A stretch of 57,685 bases of DNA from positions 1 to 57,685 of the forward strand of contig DASTWL010000009.1 in assembly GCA_035765895.1 (NCBI GenBank). Reading direction: 5' to 3'. Each line of letters begins with the position of its first letter. Within the stretch, counting starts at the first letter, position 1. The stretch is from Verrucomicrobiia bacterium (lineage in GTDB: Bacteria; Verrucomicrobiota; Verrucomicrobiia; Limisphaerales; DSYF01). Under the pieces are notes generated by a model. The model had not been told where the DNA came from, ran no database searches, and saw only the letters and a program-made list of their open reading frames with translations. Below, in pieces: positions 1-8,026 of this stretch. A program made the position numbers and the translations under genes.

Positions 1-1173
1 GGCCAGGTCGGCTGGTTCTGGGTGCTGGTGTCGGTCGGGGTGGCCTTGATTTGGTTCGCGATGCGCGGCCGCTTGCTGGCCGCCGGTTTCAACTGGGGCG
101 GCCTCCTGGTGTGCGGGCTGCTGGTGGTCGATCTGGGCCGGGCCAACCTGCCGTGGATCGTGTATTGGAACTATCCCGACAAGTATGCGGCCAACCCGGT
201 CATCGATTTTCTACGAACCAAGCCATACGAGCATCGGGTGGCGGCGTTGCCGTTTCGGTCCCCGCCGCAACTATCCCTGCTTGACCAGATTTACCGCATC
301 GAATGGATGCAGCAACATTTTCCCTACTACAACATTCAAAGCCTCGATATCGTGCAGATGCCGCGTGAACCGGTGGATTTGAAGGCTTTTGAATCCACCT
401 TGCAGTTCCAGGGAACGGAGGAGTCGTTGCCCATGGTGACGCGGCGGTGGGAGTTGACCAATACCCGTTATCTTCTGGGGCCGGCAGGGTTTTTGGATGT
501 TTTAAACAGCCAGCTCGATCCGGTGAAAAAACGGTTCCGCTATGCGTTGCGCTTCGACATTACGCCCAAGCCGGGGGTGTTGGAGCCGACCCAGGCTCAG
601 GACTTCACCGCTGTGGCGAACACCAATGGTGTTTATGCCATTTTCGATTTTACCGGGGCGCTTCCGCGCGTGAAGCTTTATGCGGACTGGCAGGTGGTAA
701 CCAACGATCAAGCGGCCCTCGCGCGGCTGGCCAGCCCGAAGTTTGATCCGGAGCAAAGCGTTTTGGTTGACACCCCGCTCGACGCGGCGGGTTCCACCAA
801 TGGGACTGCTGGGCACGTCGATTTCGTGTCCTACGCCAACAAACACATTGTGCTGAAGGCCGATGCCAAAGGGCCGGCGGTCTTGCTTTTAAATGATCAC
901 TATGATCCGGGCTGGACCGTAAGAGTGGATGGCAGGCCCGTCACGATGTTGCGCTGCAATTATCTGATGCGTGGGGTGTATCTGTCCGGCGGTGAGCACA
1001 CCGTTGATTTCTCGTTCCGTTTTCCCTCCATGACGCTTTACGTCACCGCGGCCGCCTTGGGACTGGGCATCATTCTGGTCGGCGTCTTAATCACGGCTGA
1101 ACGACGCCGGAAGGTGGGACCCTCCGGTTCCCAATCCGCTTCGTCCGCCCCAAAAACTTCAAGTGCGGGCTGA
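1..1173 (+). CDS. YfhO-like bacterial membrane protein, C-terminal part
   Basis: The reading frame is open from the first base, so the 5' part lies outside the window and the visible 390 residues are the C-terminal portion. It begins with hydrophobic segments, continues as a long soluble domain, and ends with a 'DHYDPGWTVRVDG' stretch, one last transmembrane helix and a short basic tail. The phrase about 'YDPGWxVxVDG' followed by a beta-rich region and a closing membrane helix is typical of the YfhO family, large multi-pass envelope proteins linked in Gram-positives to lipoteichoic acid glycosylation. In this Gram-negative-like phylum the substrate is unknown; a role in surface polysaccharide or lipid glycosylation is inference. 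Confidence 0.7.
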   Translation, partial: GQVGWFWVLVSVGVALIWFAMRGRLLAAGFNWGGLLVCGLLVVDLGRANLPWIVYWNYPDKYAANPVIDFLRTKPYEHRVAALPFRSPPQLSLLDQIYRIEWMQQHFPYYNIQSLDIVQMPREPVDLKAFESTLQFQGTEESLPMVTRRWELTNTRYLLGPAGFLDVLNSQLDPVKKRFRYALRFDITPKPGVLEPTQAQDFTAVANTNGVYAIFDFTGALPRVKLYADWQVVTNDQAALARLASPKFDPEQSVLVDTPLDAAGSTNGTAGHVDFVSYANKHIVLKADAKGPAVLLLNDHYDPGWTVRVDGRPVTMLRCNYLMRGVYLSGGEHTVDFSFRFPSMTLYVTAAALGLGIILVGVLITAERRRKVGPSGSQSASSAPKTSSAG

Positions 1174-1372
1174 AGCGGCACGCGCTCGCCCGGTCGCTGC
1201 CACTTGGTTCCGCCTTCGCCCTGCGTCAATCGGGCAATGCCGCATAACGTGCCCGCATTTCGTGTAGTATCCAAACTGTTGCTGCTCCGTTCCCCGTCCG
1301 AGGCTTGCACGGCTGGTGCGGCCGCCGCATAATCGCAGCTCCTTTGTCGGTTTCACCAACGCATTTGTAATT

Positions 1373-2368
1373 ATGAGCAACGCACCCATTCGTGTCGCCA
1401 TCACCGGCGCCGCCGGTCAGATTGGCTATTCCCTCCTGTTCCGCATCGCCTCCGGAGCGATGTTCGGTCCGAGTCAGCCGGTCATTCTGCACCTGATTGA
1501 AATCCCCGACGAGAAGGCCATGAGCGCGCTCCAGGGCGTTTGCATGGAGCTCGACGACTGCGCGTTCCCGCTGCTCAAGGGCATCGTGCCCACCTCCAGC
1601 CTCGACGAAGGCTTCAAGGGCGTGAACTGGGCGCTGTTGGTCGGCGCCGTGCCGCGCAAACAGGGCATTGAACTCAAGGACCTTCTCGGCATCAACGGCA
1701 AGATTTTTACCAGCCAGGGCCAGGCCATCGCGAAGAACGCCGCCAGCGACGTCCGCACGCTCGTGGTTGGCAATCCCTGCAATACCAACGCGCTCATTGC
1801 CAAGGCCAACGCCAAGGGCGTGCCGGAGAATCAGTTCTTCGCCATGACCATGCTCGACGAGAACCGCGCCAGGACCCAGCTTGCGAAGAAGGCGGGCGTC
1901 GATGTCACGGCCGTCAGCAACCTTGCCATCTGGGGCAATCACAGTGCGACGATGTATCCCGATTTCTTCAACGCCCGCATCGGCACGCGCCCGGTGCCGG
2001 ATGTCATCGGCCACCGCGAATGGCTGGAGAAGGATTTCATCACCACCGTCCAGCAGCGCGGTGCGGCCATCATCAAGGCACGCGGTCTGAGCAGTGCGGC
2101 CAGCGCCGCCAACGCCGTCGTGGACACCGTCCGCAACCTCGTCACGCCGACCAAAACCGGCGACTGGTTCAGCGTGGCGGTCTGCTCCGACGGCAGCTAT
2201 GGCATCGAGAAGGGGCTGATGTTCAGCTATCCCATCCGCAGCGACGGCAAAAACTGGAGCATCGTCCAGGACGTGCCGCTCAACGAATTCAGCAAGGCCA
2301 AAATCGCCGCCACCGAGGCCGAGTTGAAGGAGGAAAAGGGCATGGTGGCCGACCTGCTCGGCAAGTGA
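1373..2368 (+). CDS. mdh: Malate dehydrogenase
   Basis: This is NAD-dependent malate dehydrogenase of the cytosolic-type family, 331 residues, which is normal for the group. It interconverts malate and oxaloacetate in the TCA cycle. A Rossmann glycine motif ([10 protein letters not shown]) sits at the N terminus, followed by 'GAVPRKQG', the '[10 protein letters not shown]' strand, 'LDENRART' with the substrate-binding arginine, and the catalytic histidine in '[11 protein letters not shown]' near residue 190. The ATG at 1373 is preferred over the upstream in-frame start at 1316 because the glycine motif then falls about ten residues from the N terminus. A strong intrinsic terminator follows directly, so the gene appears to be monocistronic. 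It acts in the same pathway as sdhCAB later in the window. Confidence 0.95.
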   Translation: MSNAPIRVAITGAAGQIGYSLLFRIASGAMFGPSQPVILHLIEIPDEKAMSALQGVCMELDDCAFPLLKGIVPTSSLDEGFKGVNWALLVGAVPRKQGIELKDLLGINGKIFTSQGQAIAKNAASDVRTLVVGNPCNTNALIAKANAKGVPENQFFAMTMLDENRARTQLAKKAGVDVTAVSNLAIWGNHSATMYPDFFNARIGTRPVPDVIGHREWLEKDFITTVQQRGAAIIKARGLSSAASAANAVVDTVRNLVTPTKTGDWFSVAVCSDGSYGIEKGLMFSYPIRSDGKNWSIVQDVPLNEFSKAKIAATEAELKEEKGMVADLLGK

Positions 2369-2388
2369 GCCCGCTGGTTTCAAGCGGA

Positions 2389-2422
2389 GGGCGGATGCGC
2401 TGAGCATCCGCCCTTTTTCTTT
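2389..2422 (+). terminator. Rho-independent terminator after mdh
   Basis: A perfect 10-bp inverted repeat (GGGCGGATGC / GCATCCGCCC) with a 5-base loop is followed by TTTTTCTTT, 20 bases after the mdh stop codon. Confidence 0.9.
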
Positions 2423-2467
2423 GCCCGGCCGGATGCTGGCGAACCGGGCACGGGACCGCGAAAACCC

Positions 2468-2494
2468 GGTAACGAATTCCCCGCTTTGCTTCTG
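2468..2494 (+). promoter_or_regulatory. ECF-type promoter candidate upstream of the first kinase
   Basis: GGTAAC at 2468-2473 and CTTCTG at 2489-2494 are separated by exactly 15 bases and lie just upstream of the kinase start at 2503. The same pair with the same spacing occurs at 11114-11140 and, as GTAAC/CCTCTG, at 7981-8006. An AAC-containing -35 element is typical of ECF sigma factors; that a local ECF sigma factor recognises this one is inference. Confidence 0.6.
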
Positions 2495-2502
2495 GGAGAG
2501 GT

Positions 2503-5500
2503 ATGGACACAGTGAAGCTCGATCCGAACATGGAGCAGCCGGGGAAATGTCCGCAGTGCGGCACACCGCTCGCGCCTGATGCGCTGGGCGGACTTTGCCC
2601 CGCGTGCCTGCTCAAGGCGGGTGTCGCTGACGAAACCATCACCGAAGGCAAACAACCGCCGTTTCGCCCGCCGTCGGCCGCCGAAATCGCCCCGCTGTTC
2701 CCGCAGCTGGAAATCCTCGAACTCATCGGCAAAGGCGGCATGGGCGCGGTTTACAAGGCGCGCCAGAAGCAGCTCGACCGCATCGTCGCGCTGAAGATTC
2801 TCCCGCCCGGCATCGGCGAGGACCCGGCGTTTGCCGAACGGTTCGCCCGCGAAGCCAAGGCCCTCGCGAAACTGAACCACCCCGGCATTGTGACGCTGTA
2901 TGAGTTTGGCGCCGTGGGACAGGCTTCCAGCCTGTCCGGTGGGGCAACCGAAGCTGCCACCACGCCCGAATCCCCCGGGGCGGCCACGCCAAACCAGGCA
3001 GTCAAGATGCCTGTCCCACAATTCTTCTTCCTCATGGAATTTGTGGACGGCGTGAACCTGCGGCAGCTCATGCAACATGGACGCATTTCGCCGCACGAAG
3101 CGCTGGCCATTGTGCCGCAGATTTGCGACGCGCTGCAATACGCGCACGACCAGGGCATCGTCCACCGCGACATCAAGCCGGAGAACATCCTCATGGACCG
3201 CCGTGGCCGCGTGAAGGTGGCGGACTTCGGCCTGGCGAAAATTGTGGGTAACGAACCCCTCACCTGTCCTTCGGACACCCTCTCCCCATCGGATGGGGAG
3301 AGGGACGGGGTGAGGGGCTCCCCTGTTCTCACCGACGCCGGCAAGATCATGGGCACGCCGCAATACATGTCGCCCGAGCAGATTTACGCGCCGGGTGAAG
3401 TGGATCATCGGGCGGACATCTACGCGCTCGGCGTCGTGTTCTATCAGATGCTCACCGGCGAACTGCCGGGCAAGCGCATCGAACCGCCCTCAAAGAAAGT
3501 GCAGATTGACGTGCGCCTCGATGAAGTGGTGCTACGCGCGCTCGAGAGGAAGCCGGAGCGCCGCTACCAGCAGGCCAGCGTGCTCAAAACGCAGGTGGAG
3601 ACGATTGCGGAAGGTAGCGCGGGCGTCCCGCCTGCCGAACCGGGCGTCGCGCCCGGTCCAATGTTCAACCAATTTGAATCCAGGCAGGCAACCCCACGCC
3701 CCAAGCCTCTGGTTGCCGCGCCCGCCATCGCCATGATGGTGGTGAGCGGCATCAATATCGCCGGTCTGCTCCTCGGTATCGGCGTGGCGGTGATTGTCGG
3801 CTTGTTGCCGGCAGTCTTTGGCATGGGCAACGTGCATTTCACCTTTCCGGGTTGGGGAAACAAATTGCCCTCGTTTTTGCCGGCCGGGATGGCCATTGGC
3901 GCCGCACTGCTCCTGGTGATCGCTTGGATGCTGGTTTGGCTGGCGGTGGGAGTTGTATCGTTCGTCGGCGCCCTGCGCATGTTCCAACTGCGCCGGCATG
4001 GCCTGGCCTTGACTGCTGCCATCATTTTCATCGTCGCGGGCGTGCTTGGGCTGGTGTTCAACGGGACCGCCTCGATATCGGGCCTTTGGTCGCTGCTTGA
4101 AATCGGTGTTGGCATCTGGGCACTGGTGGTCTTGCTGCGGTCTGAGGCAAAAGCGGACTTCGCGCGGCGCTCCGAGCAGTTCAACATTGGGCAAAGCGCG
4201 GCCCCGCCCACCGCCGAAGCAGCCCATCTGCAATCGGTCCGCAAACAGGTGGCGGCGCCGGCCATGGGACTGATGGTGACTTCCGGCATGAGCCTGCTGC
4301 TGTTGGGCGCGCTGTGGCTGATCCTGCTCTTCGGCGTGCATTGGCAATCTGCTGGCGGAACTGACTCCCTGAGCCTCGGCTTGCCGGGGATTCATTTCTC
4401 CAAATCCATGTCGCCCGGCACCGGCATGCGTCCCTGGGCGTTGATCATCGGCCAAGTGCTGCTGCCGCTGGCGATGTGTTCCGCGCTGATCACGTTTCTG
4501 GGCGGCTGGTGGATGCGGAAGCTGCGAGGTTACGGATTGGCGATGACGGGCGCGGTTCTCGGCATGCTCACGCCGCCAGGATTTGTTCTGGGTTTCATTT
4601 TTGGTGTGTGGGCGATCGTCGTGTTGGTGCGCCGTTCCGTGCGCGAGGCTTTCCACGCGGAGGATGTGCGGGCGCGGGCATCATTGCGGAAGGGTTCGGG
4701 TGTGGGCAAAGCACTTGGCATCGGCTGCGCCGGACTGTTCGGACTCGGGTTGTTCTTCTTGTGGTTGGCACCTGCCCATCGAGTCATGGCTGCGGGCCCC
4801 CAGCAGCCGGCGATGGTTGCGTTCCTTCCCCTGGCCTTGCTCGGCGGATTGCTCCTCCTGCTGGTGGCCGCGGTGGTCACGGGTTTGATTGTCTTTCTGC
4901 GGCGGAAGAATTCCTCCGGCACCGGCAAGGCGCTGGCGATTGGCTGTGGCGTCGTGGCGCTGGGCGGGACGCTCGTGCTCGCGCTGCTGGCCGGGTCGTT
5001 CTTCTTGCTTCGCGCCAAGCGCGTGGAGGTTGTCAGCCGGGAAATGGCGACCCGCCAGGAAGCCGAGCTGGCGGTGGCCAGGGCTCACGCTGAGCAACAA
5101 ATGGCTGAAGCCAAAGCGCGGGCGGAAGCGCAACAGGCCGCAGCCAAGGCCAGCGCCGAGGCGCTTCAAGCACAGGCAAAGGCGCCCGCGAATTCTGGTT
5201 TCGGCCCCATCACGGAGCGCACCATCACGCTGGGCGAAGTGGGTGCGGCCGGTCTGACCTTCATCAACCTCGAACGCGCCGAGATCATGCCCGCCCCGTT
5301 TCCGGTCGCCGTCGCGGCGGGCGAGCCCGAACTTTTCAAGCACACCGCGCCGCTCGACGAATGGATTGCATCCTCCGGCGTCGATCTCGCCTTCCAATTG
5401 ACGGACCGCAACTGGGGCTGCGTGCCGCTGGGGCTGCGCTTGATTTACCAGCCGCATGCCCCGGAGGACGCCACTTTTCTCGACAGCCTGACGTCCGCGG

Positions 5501-6735
5501 CGGCGCAGGCCATCCTCACGGACCCGCAGGTTCGCGGCGATGCGTATGCCTCGTTGGGCACGCAGGTGTCGGCCTATCCGGTCACGGCGAACTATGTTTT
5601 CAAGACACGCCGTGGCGTGGTGGGGCTCCTGCAAATCGCTGGTTTTACCAACGAGGTCAACGGCATCAAAATCCGCTTTCGGCTGATGTCAGCCGGCGAT
5701 TCGTCACCGGCGCTCACCAACCGGGCGCCGGCGGCCGCCGATTTCATCCCGGCCAAGAGCATCTCGTTCATCAACTGCCCGGTGGCCCAGGTTTTGGCGG
5801 CTTACTCGGCCTTGACCGGGGCGACGCTCGATGTCGATCCCGCGGTGCAGCAGCTTTCCGCAACCATTTCCTATTTCAACGTCACTGATTTGTCGCGGGC
5901 CGAGGCGGTTCGTGAACTGGAACGGGCTCTGCACGACGAAGCCGGCATCGACGCCGTTCACCTGGGGCCGAAGCGGATCAAGTTGACGCTGGTGCCGCCT
6001 CCGCCTTCGGCGGCCGAAACCAGGGCGGCTGCGGCGGACCAATTTCAGTTTCGCTGGGTTGCCGCCGAGGGCGAAACCAATGTGCCGGCGGACCTGCTGC
6101 CGTCCCTGGATGGCCGGGCCGGCCAGCCGCCGTTGCGCGTGCGCCGCGAAGTTGTCCTGACCAGCGCGGACGTGGAGAGCGCCGGCCTGTCGCGGTTCCA
6201 ATCCGACCAAAAGGAAATCGAGGTGTTTCTGAGCCCGCGCGGGCGCGAAAAGTTTGCCCGGGCCACGGCGCAAAACCTCGGGCGCCAGCTGGCCATCGTC
6301 TGGAACGGCCGCGTCATCAGCGCGCCCGTAGTGCGCTCCCAGATATCCGGCGGCTGGGTCACCATCACCGGCCGGTTCAGCAATGCCGAGGCCCAACAAC
6401 TTCTGGACGTGCTCAATCACCGCGCGTCCCATGATGTCGCCTCGATCGCGGACGATTTGAAGGCCCGCTTGAGTGCGGCGGATCAAATCATGGCGTTCAG
6501 CGAACGGGACAAGGTGCTGGCCGTCATCGCCCACGACGCGGCGCGAATGGGGGAACCGGAGTTTGTGCGCCAGGCGCTGGGCAAAATCATGGCCTTCTCC
6601 ACCCGCGACAACGCCGCCTTGGACGCGGCGCGCGAGCTGTTGAAAGCCGGCCGGCGGGCGGACGCCATTGCAATTGCCCAGACCATCACGGCCTTCTCCC
6701 TGCGGGACGATGCGCTGAAGGAAATGGCGCAGTGA
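2503..6735 (+). CDS. Giant membrane Ser/Thr protein kinase with zinc ribbon and SecD-like C-terminal domain
   Basis: The 1410-residue protein starts with a four-cysteine zinc ribbon (C16, C19, C32, C35). A PknB-type kinase domain follows at about residues 68-368: glycine loop GKGGMG 76-81, K98, HRD 221-223, DFG 241-243 and 'GTPQYMSPEQ'. All catalytic residues are present. Residues about 405-850 hold many hydrophobic membrane segments in two repeated blocks, followed by an Ala/Glu/Gln-rich coiled coil (about 850-900). Later domains include a region near 1080-1160 and one at about 1180-1306 resembling the P1 domain of SecD ('GREKFARATAQNLGRQLAIV', 'VISAPVVRSQISGG'). Three repeat-derived peptides interrupt the protein at about residues 138-173, 250-276 and 371-386. 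A strong ribosome site (GGGAGAGG) precedes the ATG. Its substrate and signal are unknown. Confidence 0.85.
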   Translation: MDTVKLDPNMEQPGKCPQCGTPLAPDALGGLCPACLLKAGVADETITEGKQPPFRPPSAAEIAPLFPQLEILELIGKGGMGAVYKARQKQLDRIVALKILPPGIGEDPAFAERFAREAKALAKLNHPGIVTLYEFGAVGQASSLSGGATEAATTPESPGAATPNQAVKMPVPQFFFLMEFVDGVNLRQLMQHGRISPHEALAIVPQICDALQYAHDQGIVHRDIKPENILMDRRGRVKVADFGLAKIVGNEPLTCPSDTLSPSDGERDGVRGSPVLTDAGKIMGTPQYMSPEQIYAPGEVDHRADIYALGVVFYQMLTGELPGKRIEPPSKKVQIDVRLDEVVLRALERKPERRYQQASVLKTQVETIAEGSAGVPPAEPGVAPGPMFNQFESRQATPRPKPLVAAPAIAMMVVSGINIAGLLLGIGVAVIVGLLPAVFGMGNVHFTFPGWGNKLPSFLPAGMAIGAALLLVIAWMLVWLAVGVVSFVGALRMFQLRRHGLALTAAIIFIVAGVLGLVFNGTASISGLWSLLEIGVGIWALVVLLRSEAKADFARRSEQFNIGQSAAPPTAEAAHLQSVRKQVAAPAMGLMVTSGMSLLLLGALWLILLFGVHWQSAGGTDSLSLGLPGIHFSKSMSPGTGMRPWALIIGQVLLPLAMCSALITFLGGWWMRKLRGYGLAMTGAVLGMLTPPGFVLGFIFGVWAIVVLVRRSVREAFHAEDVRARASLRKGSGVGKALGIGCAGLFGLGLFFLWLAPAHRVMAAGPQQPAMVAFLPLALLGGLLLLLVAAVVTGLIVFLRRKNSSGTGKALAIGCGVVALGGTLVLALLAGSFFLLRAKRVEVVSREMATRQEAELAVARAHAEQQMAEAKARAEAQQAAAKASAEALQAQAKAPANSGFGPITERTITLGEVGAAGLTFINLERAEIMPAPFPVAVAAGEPELFKHTAPLDEWIASSGVDLAFQLTDRNWGCVPLGLRLIYQPHAPEDATFLDSLTSAAAQAILTDPQVRGDAYASLGTQVSAYPVTANYVFKTRRGVVGLLQIAGFTNEVNGIKIRFRLMSAGDSSPALTNRAPAAADFIPAKSISFINCPVAQVLAAYSALTGATLDVDPAVQQLSATISYFNVTDLSRAEAVRELERALHDEAGIDAVHLGPKRIKLTLVPPPPSAAETRAAAADQFQFRWVAAEGETNVPADLLPSLDGRAGQPPLRVRREVVLTSADVESAGLSRFQSDQKEIEVFLSPRGREKFARATAQNLGRQLAIVWNGRVISAPVVRSQISGGWVTITGRFSNAEAQQLLDVLNHRASHDVASIADDLKARLSAADQIMAFSERDKVLAVIAHDAARMGEPEFVRQALGKIMAFSTRDNAALDAARELLKAGRRADAIAIAQTITAFSLRDDALKEMAQ
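2914..3019 (+). repeat. 106-bp palindromic element inside the kinase gene
   Basis: The element is bounded by a perfect 11-bp inverted repeat, GTGGGACAGGC at 2914-2924 and GCCTGTCCCAC at 3009-3019, with an inner palindrome (GGACAGGCTTCCAGCCTGTCC) at the left end. It is read through in frame and encodes a low-complexity Ala/Pro/Thr-rich loop between kinase strands, where related kinases run directly from 'LYEFG' to 'FFFLMEFVDG'. Confidence 0.75.
3256..3322 (+). repeat. CCCCTCAC/CTCTCCCC hairpin repeat inside the kinase gene
   Basis: Outer arms CCCCTCAC (3256-3263) and GTGAGGGG (3310-3317) surround inner arms CCCTCTCCCCATC (3278-3290) and GATGGGGAGAGGG (3292-3304). The repeat is in frame and adds about 27 residues to the activation segment between DFG and 'GTPQYMSPEQ'. 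Relatives occur at 17566-17650 and 18109-18345. Confidence 0.75.
3612..3662 (+). repeat. GC-rich coding repeat (AGVPPAEPGVAPG type)
   Basis: A short GC-rich, partly palindromic stretch encodes 'SAGVPPAEPGVAPG' just after the kinase domain. Peptides of this kind are recurrent in verrucomicrobial proteins and come from a dispersed nucleotide repeat. It is in frame and lies in a linker. Confidence 0.5.
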
Positions 6736-6778
6736 CCGCGCCGCGGTGACGGATTTCAGATCAACAACCATTGCGACT

Positions 6779-7126
6779 ATGAACCAAACATTTTGTTACG
6801 GTCTCGCGCTTGGTCTGCTGGCGGCAGGTTGCTCGGGCTGCATCACCCACAAGTCCGTCGTCTATCACGACGTGGAACGCGTGAAGGTGGCGTTCGAGAG
6901 CGATGCCGCCGCCCGGCTCTTTTACGAGACGCTCAGCCAGAACCCGGGCGGCCGCCGTTACTCGGAGAGCACCACCACCGTTTCCATTCCCATCATCTTC
7001 GAAAACGAGCAGAAAACCGTGCCCGGCCCGAATGTGAAGTTCAACGATGCCGTGGCGGCCTGCGACACCAACAAGGACGGGGTCATCACCGAGACGGAAG
7101 CGCGCATTTTCGCAAACCAGCGTTGA
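6779..7126 (+). CDS. Small lipoprotein with C-terminal EF-hand-like loop
   Basis: The 115-residue product has a signal peptide ending in a lipobox (LLAAGC, C18), so it is probably lipidated and envelope-anchored. The last 20 residues contain 'DTNKDGVITETEA', a canonical EF-hand calcium loop (D, N, D, I and E positions). The middle part, including 'SIPIIFENEQKTVPGPN', has no family I recognise. The ATG at 6779 places the signal peptide at the N terminus; an upstream in-frame ATG at 6746 would bury it. It lies 43 bases after the kinase gene on the same strand and may be co-transcribed, which would put a calcium-binding lipoprotein with a transmembrane kinase. That link is inference. Confidence 0.75.
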   Translation: MNQTFCYGLALGLLAAGCSGCITHKSVVYHDVERVKVAFESDAAARLFYETLSQNPGGRRYSESTTTVSIPIIFENEQKTVPGPNVKFNDAVAACDTNKDGVITETEARIFANQR

Positions 7127-7139
7127 AGGTTCGCTTCAA

Positions 7140-7222
7140 ACTGGTGCGGTCGCAAAGAACGCAAAGAACGCAGGGATTGATTCTGACTGCGGACCTGTTT
7201 TCCTCTTTGTGATCTCAGCGGT
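7140..7222. repeat. Dispersed CAAAGAACGC repeat
   Basis: The stretch contains 'CGCAAAGAACGCAAAGAACGC' and ends with 'TTTTCCTCTTTG'. The same unit appears inside the inverted repeats at 13712-13738 and 17875-17905. Confidence 0.55.
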
Positions 7223-7225
7223 CGA

Positions 7226-7984
7226 ATGATGCCCCCCAAATCCCCTTCAAACAGTGTGCCGGGCGATATTTTCGCCACAACACATTGGTCCGTCGTGCTC
7301 GCCGCGGGCAGGGAGCGCACACAACAGGCTGATCGCGCGCTGGCGACGCTCTGTCAGTTGTATTGGCATCCGCTTTACACATACGTGCGGAAACGCGGTT
7401 ATTCTCCTCACGACGCGGAAGACCTTACCCAGGAGTTCTTCGCCCGGATTCTGGCGCGCAACGACGTGGCTACGGTCAGCCGCGAGCGGGGGAAGTTTCG
7501 CTCGTATCTGCTGGCGGCGATCAATCATTTCCTGTCGGACGAATGGGACAAGGCCCGTGCCCAGAAGCGGGGCGGTGGGCGGGTCATCCATCTCGACAGT
7601 GCCGTGGCCGAGTCGCTCTATGCGCAGGAGCATGCGGACGGGCTGACGCCGGAACGGCTTTTCGATCAACGCTGGGCCATTACCGTGCTGGAGGAGGTCT
7701 ATCGGCAGTTGCGTCAGGAATATCAGCGTGCCGGCAAAGCGGCTTTGTTTGAAACCCTGCGGTTTGCGCTTATGGGCGAACGTAGCGCCGTGCCGTATGC
7801 CCGCCTGGCTGTCCAAATGAATCTGACCGAGGCCGCAATAAAGGTAGCCGTTCATCGTCTGCGGAAACGCTATCGGCAGGTGCTGTCTGAATTGGTTGCG
7901 GGCACAGTGTCATCGCCGGATGAGGTCGATGAGGAAATGCGTTACCTGCTGCGCGCCTTGTCGGATGCGGCCAGCTGGTTGTAA
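7226..7984 (+). CDS. ECF-type RNA polymerase sigma factor (kinase-associated group)
   Basis: This 252-residue sigma-70 family protein has region 2 at about residues 40-85 ('HPLYTYVRKRGYSPHDAEDL', 'EFFARIL') and a region 4 helix-turn-helix at about 195-217 ('LTEAAIKVAVHRLRKRYRQV'). The linker is longer than in short ECF factors. It is paralogous to the factor at 11170-11913: both begin with 'PGDIFATTxWxVVLAAGR'. The kinase gene at 8027 follows after 42 bases on the same strand, the usual partnership in planctomycetes and verrucomicrobia, where kinase-linked ECF factors lack a normal anti-sigma protein. No GTAAC-N15-CTTCTG element was seen before this gene, although one lies just after it. Confidence 0.9.
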   Translation: MMPPKSPSNSVPGDIFATTHWSVVLAAGRERTQQADRALATLCQLYWHPLYTYVRKRGYSPHDAEDLTQEFFARILARNDVATVSRERGKFRSYLLAAINHFLSDEWDKARAQKRGGGRVIHLDSAVAESLYAQEHADGLTPERLFDQRWAITVLEEVYRQLRQEYQRAGKAALFETLRFALMGERSAVPYARLAVQMNLTEAAIKVAVHRLRKRYRQVLSELVAGTVSSPDEVDEEMRYLLRALSDAASWL

Positions 7985-8006
7985 CCTTGGGTCAACTCTT
8001 CCTCTG
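7981..8006 (+). promoter_or_regulatory. ECF-type promoter candidate upstream of the second kinase
   Basis: GTAAC at 7981-7985 and CCTCTG at 8001-8006 are separated by 15 bases, the same spacing as at 2468-2494 and 11114-11140. It overlaps the stop codon of the sigma gene and would give a leader of about 15-20 bases before the kinase ATG at 8027. Confidence 0.5.
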
Positions 8007-8026
8007 TAACTATTGGAAGAAGAGTT

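Noticed and set aside
1226-2566. 446-residue open frame on the minus strand opposite mdh
   Set aside because: It lies antisense to a well-conserved malate dehydrogenase, has compositional bias (His, Ala, Gly, Arg) and no recognisable motif; it is a GC-rich shadow.
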